From the NCBI RefSeq assembly GCF_022664535.1, contig NZ_JAKUJY010000006.1, positions 1 through 64,000 of the forward strand: a stretch of DNA of 64,000 nucleotides, written 5' to 3'. This stretch comes from Sphingobium trunci. GTDB taxonomy: Bacteria; Pseudomonadota; Alphaproteobacteria; Sphingomonadales; Sphingomonadaceae. Both the position numbers and the translations under genes were made by a program. Positions 9,409 through 19,828 of this stretch are shown here, piece by piece; within the stretch, counting starts at the first letter, position 1, and each line of letters starts with the position of its first letter. A model generated the notes under the pieces. The model searched no databases, was not told the DNA's origin, and was given only the letters and a program-made list of their open reading frames with translations.

Positions 9409-12138
9409 ATGACCGAATTGCCCAAGACCTTCGACCCCGCCGAAATCGAGTCCCGCTGGTACGCCCATTGGGAGGAAAAAGGCCTGTTCCGTCCCGAACG
9501 CCCGGACGCGGAACCCTTTACCATCGTGAACCCGCCGCCGAATGTGACGGGCAGCCTGCATATCGGCCATGCGCTGGACAATACATTGCAGGACATCGTG
9601 ATCCGCTACGAGCGGTTGCGCGGCAAGGATGCGCTGTGGGTGGTGGGCACCGACCATGCGGGCATCGCGACCCAGATGGTGGTCGAGCGGCAGATGGAGG
9701 CGCGGCAGGACAAGCGCACCAACTACACTCGGGACCAGTTCATCGAGAAGGTCTGGGAATGGAAGGCCGAGAGCGGCGGCGCGATCACGCGCCAGTTGCG
9801 GCGGCTGGGCTGCTCGATGGACTGGGCCCATGAGCGCTTCACCATGGACGAAGGCTTTTCGAAGGCCGTCATCAAGGTGTTCGTCGAACTGCACAAGCGC
9901 GGCCTGCTCTATCGCGACAAGCGGCTGGTGAACTGGGACCCCCGTTTCCGCTCGGCGATTTCGGACCTGGAGGTCGAGACGCAGGAAGTGAAGGGTGGCT
10001 TCTGGCATTTCCGCTATCCGCTGGCCGATGGCGTGACGCTGGCCAATGGCGCCGACCATATCGTCGTGGCGACCACGCGGCCGGAGACGATGCTGGCGGA
10101 CATGGCGGTTGCGGTCCATCCGGAAGACCCGCGCTACAAGGATGTCATCGGCAAGGATATCCTCCAGCCGATCACCGGGCGCCGGTTCAAGGTCGTGGCG
10201 GACGAACATGCCGACCCGGAACTGGGTTCGGGCGCGGTCAAGATCACGCCGGGCCATGACTTCAACGATTTCGAGGTGGGCAAGCGGGCGGGCTTCCGGG
10301 CGGCCGAGATGCTCAACATGTTCGACGCCGACGCCAATGTGGTCCAGACCGCCGACGGGCTGATCCCGGAGCGGTTTCTGGGCCTGCATCGTTTCCGGCA
10401 CGACGGCCGGGACGGCGCGCGCGAACTGGTCGTCGCGGAGATGAAGGCGCTGGGCCTGCTGGTCCCTTATGTGTCGAAGAACAAGGAGGGTGAGGAAGTC
10501 GAGGCGGATTTCGAGCCGCGCACCATCCAGACGCCCTTTGGCGACCGCTCCGGCGTGGTGATCGAACCTTGGCTGACCGACCAATGGTATGTCGATGCCG
10601 AGAAGCTGGCGGTCGCGCCGATGCAGGCGGTGCGCGACGGGCGGATCGAGATCGTGCCCAGGACATGGGAAAAGACCTTCTTCAACTGGATGGAGAATAT
10701 TCAACCCTGGTGCGTGTCGCGCCAGCTCTGGTGGGGGCATCAGATCCCTGCCTGGTATGACGAGGACGGCAACCCCTATGTCGCAGAGAGCGAGGAAGAG
10801 GCGCAGGCGCTGGCCGGCAACAAGAAGCTGACGCGCGATCCCGATGTCCTCGACACCTGGTTCTCCTCGGCGCTCTGGCCCTTCGGCACGCTGGGCTGGC
10901 CGGAACAGACCGAGACGCTTTCGCGTCACTATCCCAATGACCTGCTGATCTCCGGCTTCGACATCCTGTTCTTCTGGGATGCGCGCATGGCGATGATGGG
11001 GATGGAGTTCATGGGTCCGGAGCGAAGCGACCCGCAACAAAAGGTGCCATGGCGCAAGCTCTATCTCCACGGGCTGGTGCGGGCGGCGGACGGGCAGAAA
11101 ATGTCCAAGTCCAAGGGCAATGTCGTCGATCCGCTGGGCCTGATCGACAAGTTCGGCGCGGATGCGTTGCGTTTCTTCATGGCGGCCATGGAAAGCCAGG
11201 GCCGCGACGTGAAGATGGACGAGAGGCGGGTCGAGGGCTATCGCAACTTCGCGACCAAGCTGTGGAATGCGGCGCGCTTCCTGCAATCCAACGGTGTCAC
11301 CGCTTCGACTGCCCATGAGGCGCCCCATGCGGAAGCGCCCGTCAACCGCTGGATCATCGCCGAAACGGTCGCCACCGTTCAGGCGATCGACATGGCCATG
11401 GCCGAACTGCGCTTCGACGCGGCGGCGAACGCCATCTATCACTTCGTCTGGGACCAGTTTTGCGACTGGTATATCGAACTGACCAAGGGCCAGATGGACC
11501 AGGAGACCCGCGCCGTCGCGGGCTGGGCGTTCGACCAGATACTGGTGATGCTGCACCCCTTCATGCCCTTCATCACCGAAGAGCTGTGGAACCTGACCGG
11601 CAGCCGCGAAACCGAGCTGATCGTCGCGCAATGGCCGCAGGCGCTCCATGCCGTGGACGGCGAGGCGCAGGCGGAGATGGCGTGGCTCATCAAGGCTATT
11701 AGCGAAGTTCGGGCCGCCCGGACGTTGGTGAATGTGCCTCCGGGCGCGAGAATGGAGGCTTGGATACTTCCCGTAAATGATGCGCGTGATCAGATGGTGA
11801 AAAGAAATTGGCCATTGATCGCAAAGCTGGCCCGGATCAATTTAAGCGATTTGCCCATAGATCAACTTGGCAAAGGGAATACCTTACAAGTTGTTGCCGA
11901 TGATGTTGTTTTCGCTCTTCAATTAGAAGGCGTGATCGACATCGCCGCGGAAAGGGCGCGGCTTGCCAAGGCGCTGGCCGCAGCGGAGAAGGAAAGGGAT
12001 TCGCTGGGCGGCCGTCTGTCCAATCCCAGCTTCGTCGAGAAGGCCAAGCCCGAAGCCGTTGCCAAGGCGCGCGAGGATCATGCCGAAAAGGCTGCCGAAG
12101 CGGAACGGTTGAAGGCGGCGCTGGAACGGCTGGCCTGA
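9409..12138 (+). CDS. valS: Valine--tRNA ligase
   Basis: This 909-residue class I synthetase attaches valine to tRNA-Val. The HIGH motif is at residues 51-54 within [14 protein letters not shown], and the KMSKS loop is in [14 protein letters not shown]. The editing (CP1) domain lies between them ([22 protein letters not shown]). A C-terminal arm with heptad-like charged helices ([21 protein letters not shown]) is the ValS coiled coil. The start at 9409 is the first Met consistent with the family N-terminus ([21 protein letters not shown]). A short stretch near 11700-11930 uses noticeably more A and T codons than the rest, but the frame is unbroken. Confidence 0.98.
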   Translation: MTELPKTFDPAEIESRWYAHWEEKGLFRPERPDAEPFTIVNPPPNVTGSLHIGHALDNTLQDIVIRYERLRGKDALWVVGTDHAGIATQMVVERQMEARQDKRTNYTRDQFIEKVWEWKAESGGAITRQLRRLGCSMDWAHERFTMDEGFSKAVIKVFVELHKRGLLYRDKRLVNWDPRFRSAISDLEVETQEVKGGFWHFRYPLADGVTLANGADHIVVATTRPETMLADMAVAVHPEDPRYKDVIGKDILQPITGRRFKVVADEHADPELGSGAVKITPGHDFNDFEVGKRAGFRAAEMLNMFDADANVVQTADGLIPERFLGLHRFRHDGRDGARELVVAEMKALGLLVPYVSKNKEGEEVEADFEPRTIQTPFGDRSGVVIEPWLTDQWYVDAEKLAVAPMQAVRDGRIEIVPRTWEKTFFNWMENIQPWCVSRQLWWGHQIPAWYDEDGNPYVAESEEEAQALAGNKKLTRDPDVLDTWFSSALWPFGTLGWPEQTETLSRHYPNDLLISGFDILFFWDARMAMMGMEFMGPERSDPQQKVPWRKLYLHGLVRAADGQKMSKSKGNVVDPLGLIDKFGADALRFFMAAMESQGRDVKMDERRVEGYRNFATKLWNAARFLQSNGVTASTAHEAPHAEAPVNRWIIAETVATVQAIDMAMAELRFDAAANAIYHFVWDQFCDWYIELTKGQMDQETRAVAGWAFDQILVMLHPFMPFITEELWNLTGSRETELIVAQWPQALHAVDGEAQAEMAWLIKAISEVRAARTLVNVPPGARMEAWILPVNDARDQMVKRNWPLIAKLARINLSDLPIDQLGKGNTLQVVADDVVFALQLEGVIDIAAERARLAKALAAAEKERDSLGGRLSNPSFVEKAKPEAVAKAREDHAEKAAEAERLKAALERLA

Positions 12139-12170
12139 CCGGCCGGCCTGGAGTCTGCAAGGGGACGAGG

Positions 12171-13622
12171 ATGGAGGCCGGGAAGGGCAGGGCGAAAGAT
12201 CTGACGCAGGGGCCGATCGCCTCGACCCTGCTGCTTTTCGCGATTCCGACGCTGGCGTCCAATATCCTCCAGTCGCTGAACGGGTCCATCAACGCCATCT
12301 GGGTCGGTCGTTTCCTGGGCGCGCAGGCGCTGGCAGCGACGGCGAACGCGAACATCATCATGTTCCTGATGTTCTCCGTCGTCTTCGGCTTCGGCATGGC
12401 GTCGACGGTGATGATCGCGCAGGCAGTCGGGCGCGGCGATCTGGACGCGGCGCGACGCGCCTTCGGATCGGCGGTGGGTTTCTGCACCATGCTGGGCGTG
12501 GTGGTGGCGACGGCGGGATGGATCGGCGCGCCTGTCTTGTTGCGGCTGCTGGCGACCCCGGCCGAAGCCTTTGCCATGGCGCTCACCTATTTGCGGGTGA
12601 TCTTCATCGCCATGCCCGCCTCGCTCCTCAGCGTCATGATGATGATGGGCCTGCGCGGCACAGGGGATGCGCGCACGCCGCTGATCTTCATGTTCGTCAG
12701 CGTCGGCGTCGATCTGGTGCTGAACCCGGTGCTGATCCTGGGGCTGGGGCCGATACCGGCGATGGGGATTGGCGGGTCGGCGGCGGCGACGGCGGCGGCG
12801 GGCTTTATCAGCCTGGTCGGCATCATCCTTTATACCTATGCCAGGGATCTGCCGCTGCGGCTGCGGGGCAAGGAAATGGCCTATCTGCGCCCGGCGCTGG
12901 CGCAGATGCGCGTGTTGTTCGGCAAGGGGCTGCCGATGGGCCTGCAGATGATCGTCATGTCCGCGTCCGGGCTGGTGATGATCGGGCTGGTCAACCGCGA
13001 GGGCATACTCGTCACCGCAGCCTATGGCGCCGCGCAGCAGATCTGGACCTATTTGCAGATGCCCGCCATGGCGATGGGCGCGGCGGTCAGCGCCATGGCG
13101 GCGCAGAATGTAGGGGCAGGGCGCTGGGACCGGATCAGCCGGATCACCGGCTATGGCATGGGTTATCTGCTGTTGATCACCGGATCGATGGTGGCCGTGA
13201 TCCTGCTGTTCCACGCGCCGCTGCTGTCGCTGTTCCTGGGGACGAACAAGGCGGCCGTCGCCGCTGCGTGGCACATGCAGTTGCTGGTTAGCTGGAGCTT
13301 CGTGCTGTTCGGATGCACCATGATCCTGTTCGGCGTGATGCGGGCCAACGGGGTGGTGGTGAAGCCCCTGCTGATCCTGATCTTCACCCTCTTCGCGGTG
13401 CGGCTCGGCTTCTATCATCTGGGCTATCCGCATCTGGGCGCGGATGCCCTTTGGCTCAGCTTTCCGGTCGGATCGGCGACGTCCTTCCTGCTGGCCGCGC
13501 TGGTCTACTGGAAAGGCGGCTGGCGCAAGGCGAAGCTGCTGGTCCCCGTCAATGAGGAAGAATGCCGCGAAAGCATCCAGGCGGAGAGCGAGCCCGCCGG
13601 TCGGATCGTCCCGGCGGGCTGA
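12171..13622 (+). CDS. MATE family efflux transporter
   Basis: This is a 483-residue integral membrane protein with about twelve hydrophobic segments in two similar halves. The first half holds GPIASTLLLFAIPTLASNILQSLNGSINAIWVGRFLG, and the second begins around LPMGLQMIVMSASGLVMIGLVN. MATE pumps exchange drugs or organic cations for protons or sodium at the inner membrane. AAGGGGACGAGG precedes the ATG, 32 bases after valS, so it may be co-transcribed with valS. The substrate cannot be read from the sequence. Confidence 0.93.
   Translation: MEAGKGRAKDLTQGPIASTLLLFAIPTLASNILQSLNGSINAIWVGRFLGAQALAATANANIIMFLMFSVVFGFGMASTVMIAQAVGRGDLDAARRAFGSAVGFCTMLGVVVATAGWIGAPVLLRLLATPAEAFAMALTYLRVIFIAMPASLLSVMMMMGLRGTGDARTPLIFMFVSVGVDLVLNPVLILGLGPIPAMGIGGSAAATAAAGFISLVGIILYTYARDLPLRLRGKEMAYLRPALAQMRVLFGKGLPMGLQMIVMSASGLVMIGLVNREGILVTAAYGAAQQIWTYLQMPAMAMGAAVSAMAAQNVGAGRWDRISRITGYGMGYLLLITGSMVAVILLFHAPLLSLFLGTNKAAVAAAWHMQLLVSWSFVLFGCTMILFGVMRANGVVVKPLLILIFTLFAVRLGFYHLGYPHLGADALWLSFPVGSATSFLLAALVYWKGGWRKAKLLVPVNEEECRESIQAESEPAGRIVPAG
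13591..13620. terminator. Inverted repeat at the end of the MATE gene, possible terminator
   Basis: AGCCCGCCGG at 13591-13600 is perfectly complementary to CCGGCGGGCT at 13611-13620, with a 10-base loop. It overlaps the last codons of the MATE gene and precedes the converging end of the HerA-like gene. No T-run follows, so termination is only likely. Confidence 0.4.
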
Positions 13623-13629
13623 GGTCGAT

Positions 13630-15288
13630 CTAACGCCCCTGGCTGCGCCAGCGGGTGATGGTGCGGTCGAGAATTTCCGCTTCGCCGCCGGACTGGCGCC
13701 ACAATTCGGTGAAGCTGGGATCGCCCGAAGCCGGACGCCGTTCCTCCTCCAGATTGTCCAGCGCGACGCGGATCGGCACGGCGACGCCTTCGCCGCAGAT
13801 GATCGCTTCCCGGTTGCGCAGCGCGGGGATGGAATCCAGGAAACCACGCGCACCTTCGGGCATGGCCGCCTTCACGAAGGCCTGGTCCCTGTCGTTGTTG
13901 AGGCGCATCGAGATGATCGTGCCGCATTGCGACAGCACGCCTTCGGCCAGGTCCGACGGGCGCTGGGTGATGAGGCCCAGCGAAACGCCATATTTGCGTC
14001 CTTCCTTGGCGATGCGCTCCAGGATGCGGCGCACTGCCTGACCGCCGCCGGTGGTGGTGGAGGGAATGTAGCGATGCGCTTCCTCGCAGACCAGCAGGAT
14101 CGGCCGCTGCGGCTCGTCGCGCGCCCAGATGGCATAGTCGAATACGAGGCGCGAGAGCACCGATACGACGACTGAGGTGATGTCGGAAGGCATGGCCGAC
14201 ACGTCGATGATCGAGATCGGTTTGCCGCCCGCGGGCAGGCGGAAGATCTTGGCGATGAATTCCTGCATCGAATCCGCGACGAGCATGCCTGAAAACATGA
14301 AGCTGTAGCGCGGGTCGGTCTTGATCTCATCGATCTTGGTCTTCAGCCGCATATAGGGCAGCGATCCCGTCCCCTTGTCCAGCTTCCCCATCTCGTTCTG
14401 CAGGATGTTGGTGAGGTCCGAGAGCAGGTAGGGAACCGGCGAATCCACCGTCAGCCGCCCGATGCTCTCGGCAAGACGATTTCTTGAGCGCGCCGCGAGC
14501 AGGCATTTGGCGAGGATGTCGCAATCGACCGTCCGTTCCGAACCTTCGGAGGTGACGAACACCTCGCAATGTTCCTCGAAATTCATCAGCCAGTAGGGCA
14601 GGGCGAGATTGTTGATGTCGTATACCGCACCATTCTGCTGAAAGGCCGCGCCATATTCGCCATGCGGATCGATCATCACGATATGCCCCTCCGGCGAGAG
14701 GTCGCAGATGCGGTGGAGGATCAGGGCGGCGCTGGTCGACTTGCCGGTGCCGGTCGATCCCAGCAGCGCGAAATGCTTGCCGAGCATGGAATCGACATAG
14801 AGCGCGGCACGGGTGTCCGCTGTCGGATAGACGGTACCGATCTGCACATGGGGGCGGTCGTCCGCCGCATAGATTTGCCGCATGTCCTCGCTGGATACCG
14901 GATAGACCTGCGTTCCGGGCGTCGGATAACGGGTGACGCCCCGGCGGAAGCGATAGATGCGGCCGGTCAGCTTTTCCTCATCGCCTTCACCCAGAAAGTC
15001 GATGTCGGCGATGATGCTGGCGCTATCCTGCCGGTCCATCGCCATCGTCCGGACGCTGGCGATCAGCCATACATTGCCCACGCGCATCTTCACCTGGCTG
15101 CCGACCTGGCCCGCCATGGCGATGCAGGGGTCGGCATTATGGGCGAGCCCGGCAATGCGGTCGGTATCGACAATGATTTGCGAACTGGAGCCTGCGATCT
15201 GGAAAACCATGCCCATCGCATCGCCGGGCGCGGAAAAGACATGCGGCTGGGCGCTGGCGAAATGGTCTGCGCCGTGCATATGGGTCAT
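13630..15288 (-). CDS. HerA-like ATP-binding protein (HAS-barrel plus P-loop ATPase)
   Basis: This 552-residue protein has an N-terminal beta-rich HAS-barrel-like domain. A HerA/FtsK-type ATPase follows, with Walker A GSTGTGKST at residues 177-185, ILLVCEEAHRYIP as Walker B, and an ITQRPSDL sensor. HerA proteins are hexameric DNA translocases. In archaea HerA works with NurA in end resection, whereas bacterial stand-alone members are less well defined. The start at 15288 (MTHMHGADHF) is preferred over an upstream extension of 101 codons, because the family's conserved barrel begins after it. No nurA-like or sir2-like partner is adjacent, which argues against a HerA-based defence pair. Confidence 0.9.
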   Translation of the reverse strand: MTHMHGADHFASAQPHVFSAPGDAMGMVFQIAGSSSQIIVDTDRIAGLAHNADPCIAMAGQVGSQVKMRVGNVWLIASVRTMAMDRQDSASIIADIDFLGEGDEEKLTGRIYRFRRGVTRYPTPGTQVYPVSSEDMRQIYAADDRPHVQIGTVYPTADTRAALYVDSMLGKHFALLGSTGTGKSTSAALILHRICDLSPEGHIVMIDPHGEYGAAFQQNGAVYDINNLALPYWLMNFEEHCEVFVTSEGSERTVDCDILAKCLLAARSRNRLAESIGRLTVDSPVPYLLSDLTNILQNEMGKLDKGTGSLPYMRLKTKIDEIKTDPRYSFMFSGMLVADSMQEFIAKIFRLPAGGKPISIIDVSAMPSDITSVVVSVLSRLVFDYAIWARDEPQRPILLVCEEAHRYIPSTTTGGGQAVRRILERIAKEGRKYGVSLGLITQRPSDLAEGVLSQCGTIISMRLNNDRDQAFVKAAMPEGARGFLDSIPALRNREAIICGEGVAVPIRVALDNLEEERRPASGDPSFTELWRQSGGEAEILDRTITRWRSQGR

Positions 15289-15426
15289 AAGCCTTTGTTC
15301 CCCCTCGACCGGACTGGATTCCGGCACGCCGGACCGATTTAGCCGGTGACTGGTAAAGATTATGCTTATCTCCTGCCGGAAATCGGCGATGCGATGGGCG
15401 CGCCTTATCTGGTTCAGAGGAACAGA

Positions 15427-16557
15427 GTGTCGGGCTTCGCCGTTGAAACATTTGCCGAAAATCGGGAAAATCGCTTGGCTGTGACGTTGACGACCGACGC
15501 GGCGCGCCGATCCGATGCGATCTCCATCGCGCGCGTCATCTGCATCATGGGCGTGGTTTACGTCCACGCCTGGACCGGTCTCAACGGCCATGATCTGGAA
15601 AGCTTGCGGGGAACGCCGCAGGACAGCCTGCGCTGGGCGCTGATGGAGATTTTCGGGCGCAGTGCGGTGCCGCTGCTGGGCCTGATTTCAGGATGGCTGG
15701 TGGCCGGTTCCTCGCGGACGCAGGACTGGATCCGTCATGTCGGGCGGAAGGCGCGGACCATCCTGTTGCCGATGATCCTGTGGAACGGCATCGCGATCCT
15801 GTTCGTGTCGGGGGCAGCGTGGATGCTGGGACTGTCCGCTCCCATACCCTCTTCGACTGACTGGATGGTCCAGGAGCTGTTCATCGTCAGCCGGAACCCG
15901 GACATCAACGTCCAGATGCCGTTCCTGCGCGACCTGTTCCTGTGCATGATCGCAGCCCCCCTGTTCGTTCGGCTGCCGGGGTGGATGCTGGCGGCGATCG
16001 CGGCGGCTGCCGCCTTGTGCCAGATCATGGGCTGGGGACCGCCGGTGTTGATGCGCGCGTCGATCCTGTTCTTCTTCGTCATCGGCATCATCGCCCGGCG
16101 CGGGGGGCTGGCGGATCGCTTGGCGGCGTTGCCCTGGACGGCCGCGGCGGCGCCCTTCGCTCTGCTGATGAGCGCGCAGCTATTCGTCTCGCTGCACCCC
16201 GGCGCCATCACGCCCGGCATCGGTTCAGCGGTGCTGGATCTGGCGGTGCGGGTTGCGGCGGCGCTGTTCTTCTGGCGGCTTGCCTGGAGCCTGGCCGCTA
16301 GCGTCGCACGGGGAATGCTGCTGCGCATCGAGCCCTTTGCCTTCTTCCTCTTCTGTTCCCACCTGATCCTGATCTGGCTGGGCGGCCCGGTGCTCGGCGC
16401 ATGGTTCGGCAAGCTGGGATCGCCCTTCTACCCGGCCTATCTGCTGGTGCAGCCGCTGCTCGTGCTGGTGGTGGTGGTGGTGCTGGGATCGCTGCTCAGC
16501 CGGGCGTCTCCGCGGCTGGCCAAGCTATTGAGCGGTGGCCGCCTCATGGCTGCCTGA
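15427..16557 (+). CDS. Acyltransferase family (type 3) membrane protein
   Basis: This 376-residue protein has about ten hydrophobic segments, and the acyltransferase-3 signature begins at [17 protein letters not shown]. Such enzymes transfer acetyl or other acyl groups to sugars of exopolysaccharide, LPS or antibiotics at the inner membrane. I prefer the GTG at 15427, because CAGAGGAA precedes it with good spacing; in-frame ATG codons at 15346 and 15394 and a GTG at 15481 are alternatives. It is divergent from the HerA-like gene, and its 3' end overlaps the converging flavin-dependent oxidoreductase gene by 33 bases. The substrate is unknown. Confidence 0.85.
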   Translation: MSGFAVETFAENRENRLAVTLTTDAARRSDAISIARVICIMGVVYVHAWTGLNGHDLESLRGTPQDSLRWALMEIFGRSAVPLLGLISGWLVAGSSRTQDWIRHVGRKARTILLPMILWNGIAILFVSGAAWMLGLSAPIPSSTDWMVQELFIVSRNPDINVQMPFLRDLFLCMIAAPLFVRLPGWMLAAIAAAAALCQIMGWGPPVLMRASILFFFVIGIIARRGGLADRLAALPWTAAAAPFALLMSAQLFVSLHPGAITPGIGSAVLDLAVRVAAALFFWRLAWSLAASVARGMLLRIEPFAFFLFCSHLILIWLGGPVLGAWFGKLGSPFYPAYLLVQPLLVLVVVVVLGSLLSRASPRLAKLLSGGRLMAA

Positions 16558-17559
16558 CGCCTCAGCATCGCCTGACAGGGCCGTGGCCGCCGCCATGGCG
16601 ATTTCCAGGCTGCGCTTGCGTGCCTCGAAGTCGTAGATCTGGCCGCCCAATATGATTTCATCGACCTGGGTCCGGCGAATGAAGGTGGAAAGGTCACGCT
16701 CCATATCGGCCTGGGTGCCGATGGTGGAGGCACTCAGAACGTCGGCCAGCATCGCGCGCGCCTGCTGCGGCAGGCTCTCATAATAGCCGGGCACGGGCGG
16801 CTGAAGCCTGCCGGGGCGGCCGGTGCGCAGGTTGACGAAGGCCTGCTGCATGGAGGTGGCGATCAGTTGCGCATCCTCTGCCGTATCGGCGGCGAATATA
16901 TTGTAACCCGCCATGACATAGGGATATTTGAGCTGCGCCGAGGGGCGGAAATCGCGGCGATAGATGGCGATTGCCTCATCCAGCACGCCCGGCGCGAAAT
17001 GCGACGCGAAGGCATAGGGCAGGCCCAGTGCGGCGGCGAGCTGCGCGCCATAGAGGCTCGACCCCAGGATCCACAGCGGCACCTCCTCTCCGGCGGCTGG
17101 CGTCGCCTGAAAGCCGAGCCGCGCGTCGCCCGCGAAATAGGCCTGCAATTCCATCACGTCGCGCGGGAATTCGTCCGGGCCGCCGGTCAGGGTGCGGCGC
17201 ATGGCGTGGGCCACTCGCTGGTCGGAGCCGGGCGCACGGCCAAGGCCGAGGTCGATCCGGCCGGGAAACAGCGCGGCGAGCGTTCCGAACTGTTCCGCGA
17301 TCAGCAGTGGCGCATGATTGGGCAGCATGATGCCGCCCGCGCCGATGCGGATATGGCTGGTCGCCTGGCCGATATGGGCCAGCACCACCGAAGTCGCGGC
17401 CGATGCGATGCCCGGCATGCCATGATGTTCCGCCACCCAATAGCGGTGAAAGCCCAGCGCTTCGGCATGGGCGGCAAAGGCGGCGGCGCGGGCCAGCGCT
17501 TCGCGCGGCGTGCTGCCTTCGGTGACGGGGACGAGGTCCAGAACGGAAAAACGAGTCAT
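16525..17559 (-). CDS. LLM class flavin-dependent oxidoreductase
   Basis: This 344-residue protein belongs to the bacterial luciferase-like monooxygenase superfamily. The N-terminal [53 protein letters not shown] and [16 protein letters not shown] are hallmarks of the single-component MsnO8/LLM branch often seen in proteobacteria. It should use reduced FMN supplied by a reductase, but the substrate cannot be inferred. The start at 17559 (MTRFSVLDL) fits the family better than the Met 12 codons upstream. Confidence 0.92.
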   Translation of the reverse strand: MTRFSVLDLVPVTEGSTPREALARAAAFAAHAEALGFHRYWVAEHHGMPGIASAATSVVLAHIGQATSHIRIGAGGIMLPNHAPLLIAEQFGTLAALFPGRIDLGLGRAPGSDQRVAHAMRRTLTGGPDEFPRDVMELQAYFAGDARLGFQATPAAGEEVPLWILGSSLYGAQLAAALGLPYAFASHFAPGVLDEAIAIYRRDFRPSAQLKYPYVMAGYNIFAADTAEDAQLIATSMQQAFVNLRTGRPGRLQPPVPGYYESLPQQARAMLADVLSASTIGTQADMERDLSTFIRRTQVDEIILGGQIYDFEARKRSLEIAMAAATALSGDAEASGSHEAATAQ

Positions 17560-17611
17560 GGCCCGGATATGGGGCACTGACCCGTTTTGTTTCAATACCT
17601 AATCGGCGACA

Positions 17612-18052
17612 TCAGACCGCGCGGCCAAATCCCTGGGCGGGGCTGTCGACGCGGCGGCCGAAGCCGGTGGGCCGCCGGGCGACCAGAGGATTGGCGTCGC
17701 GGTCGAGCAGCGCCATCGTCTCGGTGAAACAGGGTCGCAGCGCCACCACATCCTCGATCAGTTCATCGGGAGCTTCGCGCGTCTCCACGCAGCGGCGTGC
17801 GACCATTTCGATCTTTTCGGCCAAGGCGCTCAGACGATAGGCCCCGAACTGGGCGGATTCACCCTTCAGCGTATGCGCCGGGGTGACGAGCGCGGTGGCG
17901 CTATGCGCGCGAATGGCCTCCTCGATCGCGCCGATGGCCTTTTCGCCGTCTTCCCGGAAATAGCCGAGAATCCGCAGGAAAGCGGTGCCCAATTCGGATC
18001 GGGATTTGGCAAACTCGGTCCAGTTGACCAGATCGGCCTCTTGATATGACAC
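17612..18052 (-). CDS. Hpt (histidine phosphotransfer) domain protein
   Basis: This small 146-residue protein carries a single Hpt four-helix domain. The phosphoryl-accepting His lies in AHTLKGESAQFGAYRLS. Hpt proteins relay phosphate between hybrid sensor kinases and response regulators. The GTG start at 18052 is supported by GGGAG eight bases upstream. No sensor kinase or response regulator is nearby, so its partners must be encoded elsewhere. The C-terminal 30 residues (RRPTGFGRRVDSPAQGFG) look disordered. Confidence 0.88.
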   Translation of the reverse strand: MSYQEADLVNWTEFAKSRSELGTAFLRILGYFREDGEKAIGAIEEAIRAHSATALVTPAHTLKGESAQFGAYRLSALAEKIEMVARRCVETREAPDELIEDVVALRPCFTETMALLDRDANPLVARRPTGFGRRVDSPAQGFGRAV

Positions 18053-18140
18053 GCGACACTCCCTGCCTTGCCGGGGGAGAATAAGCGTTGCGCGTAAACG
18101 CCCGGTTAAGCCATATCGGTCGGGAAACGATTGCAGAAGG

Positions 18141-18356
18141 TCAGGCAGGCCGGGAAAAGGCGAAAAAATGCAGCCCGTCGCAGGTGAAGCGCCAACCCTG
18201 CTGCCGGGCAAGCGCCTCCAGCTCGCCGGGAGCGATCGGGTCGTCCGCCTCGATGGTGACCGCATCCGCCGTCCGCATGGCCCGGGCCACCCGCAGCGCC
18301 GGCCAGGGGCATTTCATCCCCCGCGCGTCGATATGCGCGGTGTCACTTGCTGGCAT
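18141..18356 (-). CDS. TusA/SirA-family sulfurtransferase-like protein
   Basis: This 71-residue protein has the TusA fold signature: DARGMKCPWPALRVARAM, with the active-site Cys in the CPxP motif, then VTIEADDPIAPGELEALARQQGW. TusA relays persulfide sulfur for tRNA thiolation and related pathways. Its start overlaps the end of der by 14 bases, so the two are probably translated from one message. It may be a true TusA or one of the less characterised paralogs. Confidence 0.85.
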   Translation of the reverse strand: MPASDTAHIDARGMKCPWPALRVARAMRTADAVTIEADDPIAPGELEALARQQGWRFTCDGLHFFAFSRPA

Positions 18357-19710
18357 AGGGGTTTTTGGCGCTGCGCAGCGTCAGCCGCACGGGAACCGCG
18401 CCGAAACCGAGTTCCTTGCGGATGCCGTTCACCAGATAGCGGCGATAGCTTTCCGGCAGTTCGTCCAGCCGCGTGCCGAACAGCACGAAGGTCGGCGGGC
18501 GGGTCTTGTTCTGGGTGATGTAGCGCAGCTTGATCCGCTTGCCGCCCGGCGCGGGGGGCGGATTGGCCTCCAGCGCGCGTTCGAACCAACGGTTGAGGAT
18601 GCCGGTCGAGACGCGCTGCGACCAGGCAGTGCGGGTTTCGAAGGCGACGCGGATCAGGTCGTCCAGCCCCTTGCCGGTGGCGGCGGAGACGGTCATGATC
18701 GGCACGCCGCGTATCTGGGCAAGGCCGTCGGACAGCGCCTGCTTGATGCCCTGATAGAGCGCCGAGCCATTCTCCACCGTGTCCCATTTGTTGAGCGCGA
18801 TGACAAGGGCGCGGCCTTCCTCCAGCACCTTGTCGGCGATACGCAGATCCTGTGCTTCAAGGCCGCGGGTGGAATCGAGCAGCAGCACCACGACTTCAGC
18901 GAAATTGACCGCGTTGAGACCGTCCGACACGGCCAGCTTTTCCAGCTTGTCCTGTACCTTAGCGCGCTTGCGCATGCCCGCCGTGTCGATCAGGCGGACC
19001 GGACGCTCCTGCCCGTCGGGCGCGGTCCATTTCCAGTCGACGGCGATGCTGTCGCGGGTGATGCCCGCTTCCGGGCCGGTCAGCAGGCGGTTTTCGCCCA
19101 GCAGCCGGTTGATGAGGGTCGATTTGCCCGCATTGGGCCGGCCGACAATGGCGAGCTTGAGCGGCGCGGCTTCGAGGTCGGCTTCTTCGGGTTCCGCCTC
19201 CTCTTCCTCTTCTTCCCGGTCGATATAGGGAAGGAGGGCCTGGAACAGGTCGGCCATGCCCTGGCCATGCTCGGCGGAGAGCGGCACCGGCTCGCCCAGG
19301 CCCAGGCTGAACGCCTCCATCACGCCGTCCTCGCCCTGCCTGCCTTCCGCCTTGTTGGCGACCAGCACGACCGGGGCATCGCCCTCCCGCAGCCAGCGGG
19401 CGATTTCCTCGTCCAGCGGGGTGATCCCGGCGCGGGCGTCGATCAGGAACAGCGCGACGTCGGCGGTTTCCACCGCCGCCTGCGTCTGGAGCCGCATCCG
19501 GCCGGGCAGGGTCTGCGGATCTTCATCCTCGTAACCGGCCGTGTCGATGATGGTGAAATCGACGCCGAGCAGATTGGCCTGCCCCTCACGCCGGTCGCGG
19601 GTGACGCCAGGCTGGTCGTCGACCAGCGCCAGCTTCTTGCCGACGAGCCGGTTGAAGAGGGTGGACTTGCCCACATTGGGCCGCCCGACAATGGCAACTG
19701 TGGGCAGCAT
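18343..19710 (-). CDS. der: Ribosome biogenesis GTPase Der
   Basis: This 455-residue protein has two consecutive Era-like GTPase domains. The first P-loop is GRPNVGKST (residues 9-17) with a DTAGYEDED switch; the second is GRPNAGKST with DTAGMRKRAKVQ and the NKWD specificity motif. A KH-like C-terminal domain follows (LNRWFERALEANPPP, GKRIKLRYITQNKTRPPTF, SYRRYLVNGIRKELGF). Der is essential for 50S subunit maturation. A patch of consecutive Glu (EEEEEEAEPEEADLE) separates the two G domains. It lies downstream of bamB, as in many proteobacteria. Confidence 0.97.
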   Translation of the reverse strand: MLPTVAIVGRPNVGKSTLFNRLVGKKLALVDDQPGVTRDRREGQANLLGVDFTIIDTAGYEDEDPQTLPGRMRLQTQAAVETADVALFLIDARAGITPLDEEIARWLREGDAPVVLVANKAEGRQGEDGVMEAFSLGLGEPVPLSAEHGQGMADLFQALLPYIDREEEEEEAEPEEADLEAAPLKLAIVGRPNAGKSTLINRLLGENRLLTGPEAGITRDSIAVDWKWTAPDGQERPVRLIDTAGMRKRAKVQDKLEKLAVSDGLNAVNFAEVVVLLLDSTRGLEAQDLRIADKVLEEGRALVIALNKWDTVENGSALYQGIKQALSDGLAQIRGVPIMTVSAATGKGLDDLIRVAFETRTAWSQRVSTGILNRWFERALEANPPPAPGGKRIKLRYITQNKTRPPTFVLFGTRLDELPESYRRYLVNGIRKELGFGAVPVRLTLRSAKNPYASK

Positions 19711-19738
19711 GATGAGGCCCGATTCCTTTAAAATATGA

Positions 19739-19804
19739 GTGCTCCTGCGAAGGCTGGAGCCCAGTTCCGCAGCATGGACTGGACTCCCGCCTTCGCAGGA
19801 GCAC
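19739..19804. repeat. Sphingomonad-type intergenic inverted repeat
   Basis: A 14-bp perfect inverted repeat (GTGCTCCTGCGAAG and its complement) bounds a 66-base element between bamB and der, with an internal arm AGTCC/GGACT-like pairing. From memory, elements beginning GTGCTCCTGCG with this shape recur in sphingomonad genomes, so it is likely a REP/MITE-type sequence. It would fold in the bamB-der transcript. Confidence 0.6.
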
Positions 19805-19828
19805 GGTTACTTACCATCATTGATGGCG

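Noticed and set aside
13630-15288. HerA-like ATPase as part of an antiphage defence pair
   Set aside because: No Sir2, NurA, DUF4297 or other effector gene is adjacent; the neighbours are a MATE pump and an acyltransferase.
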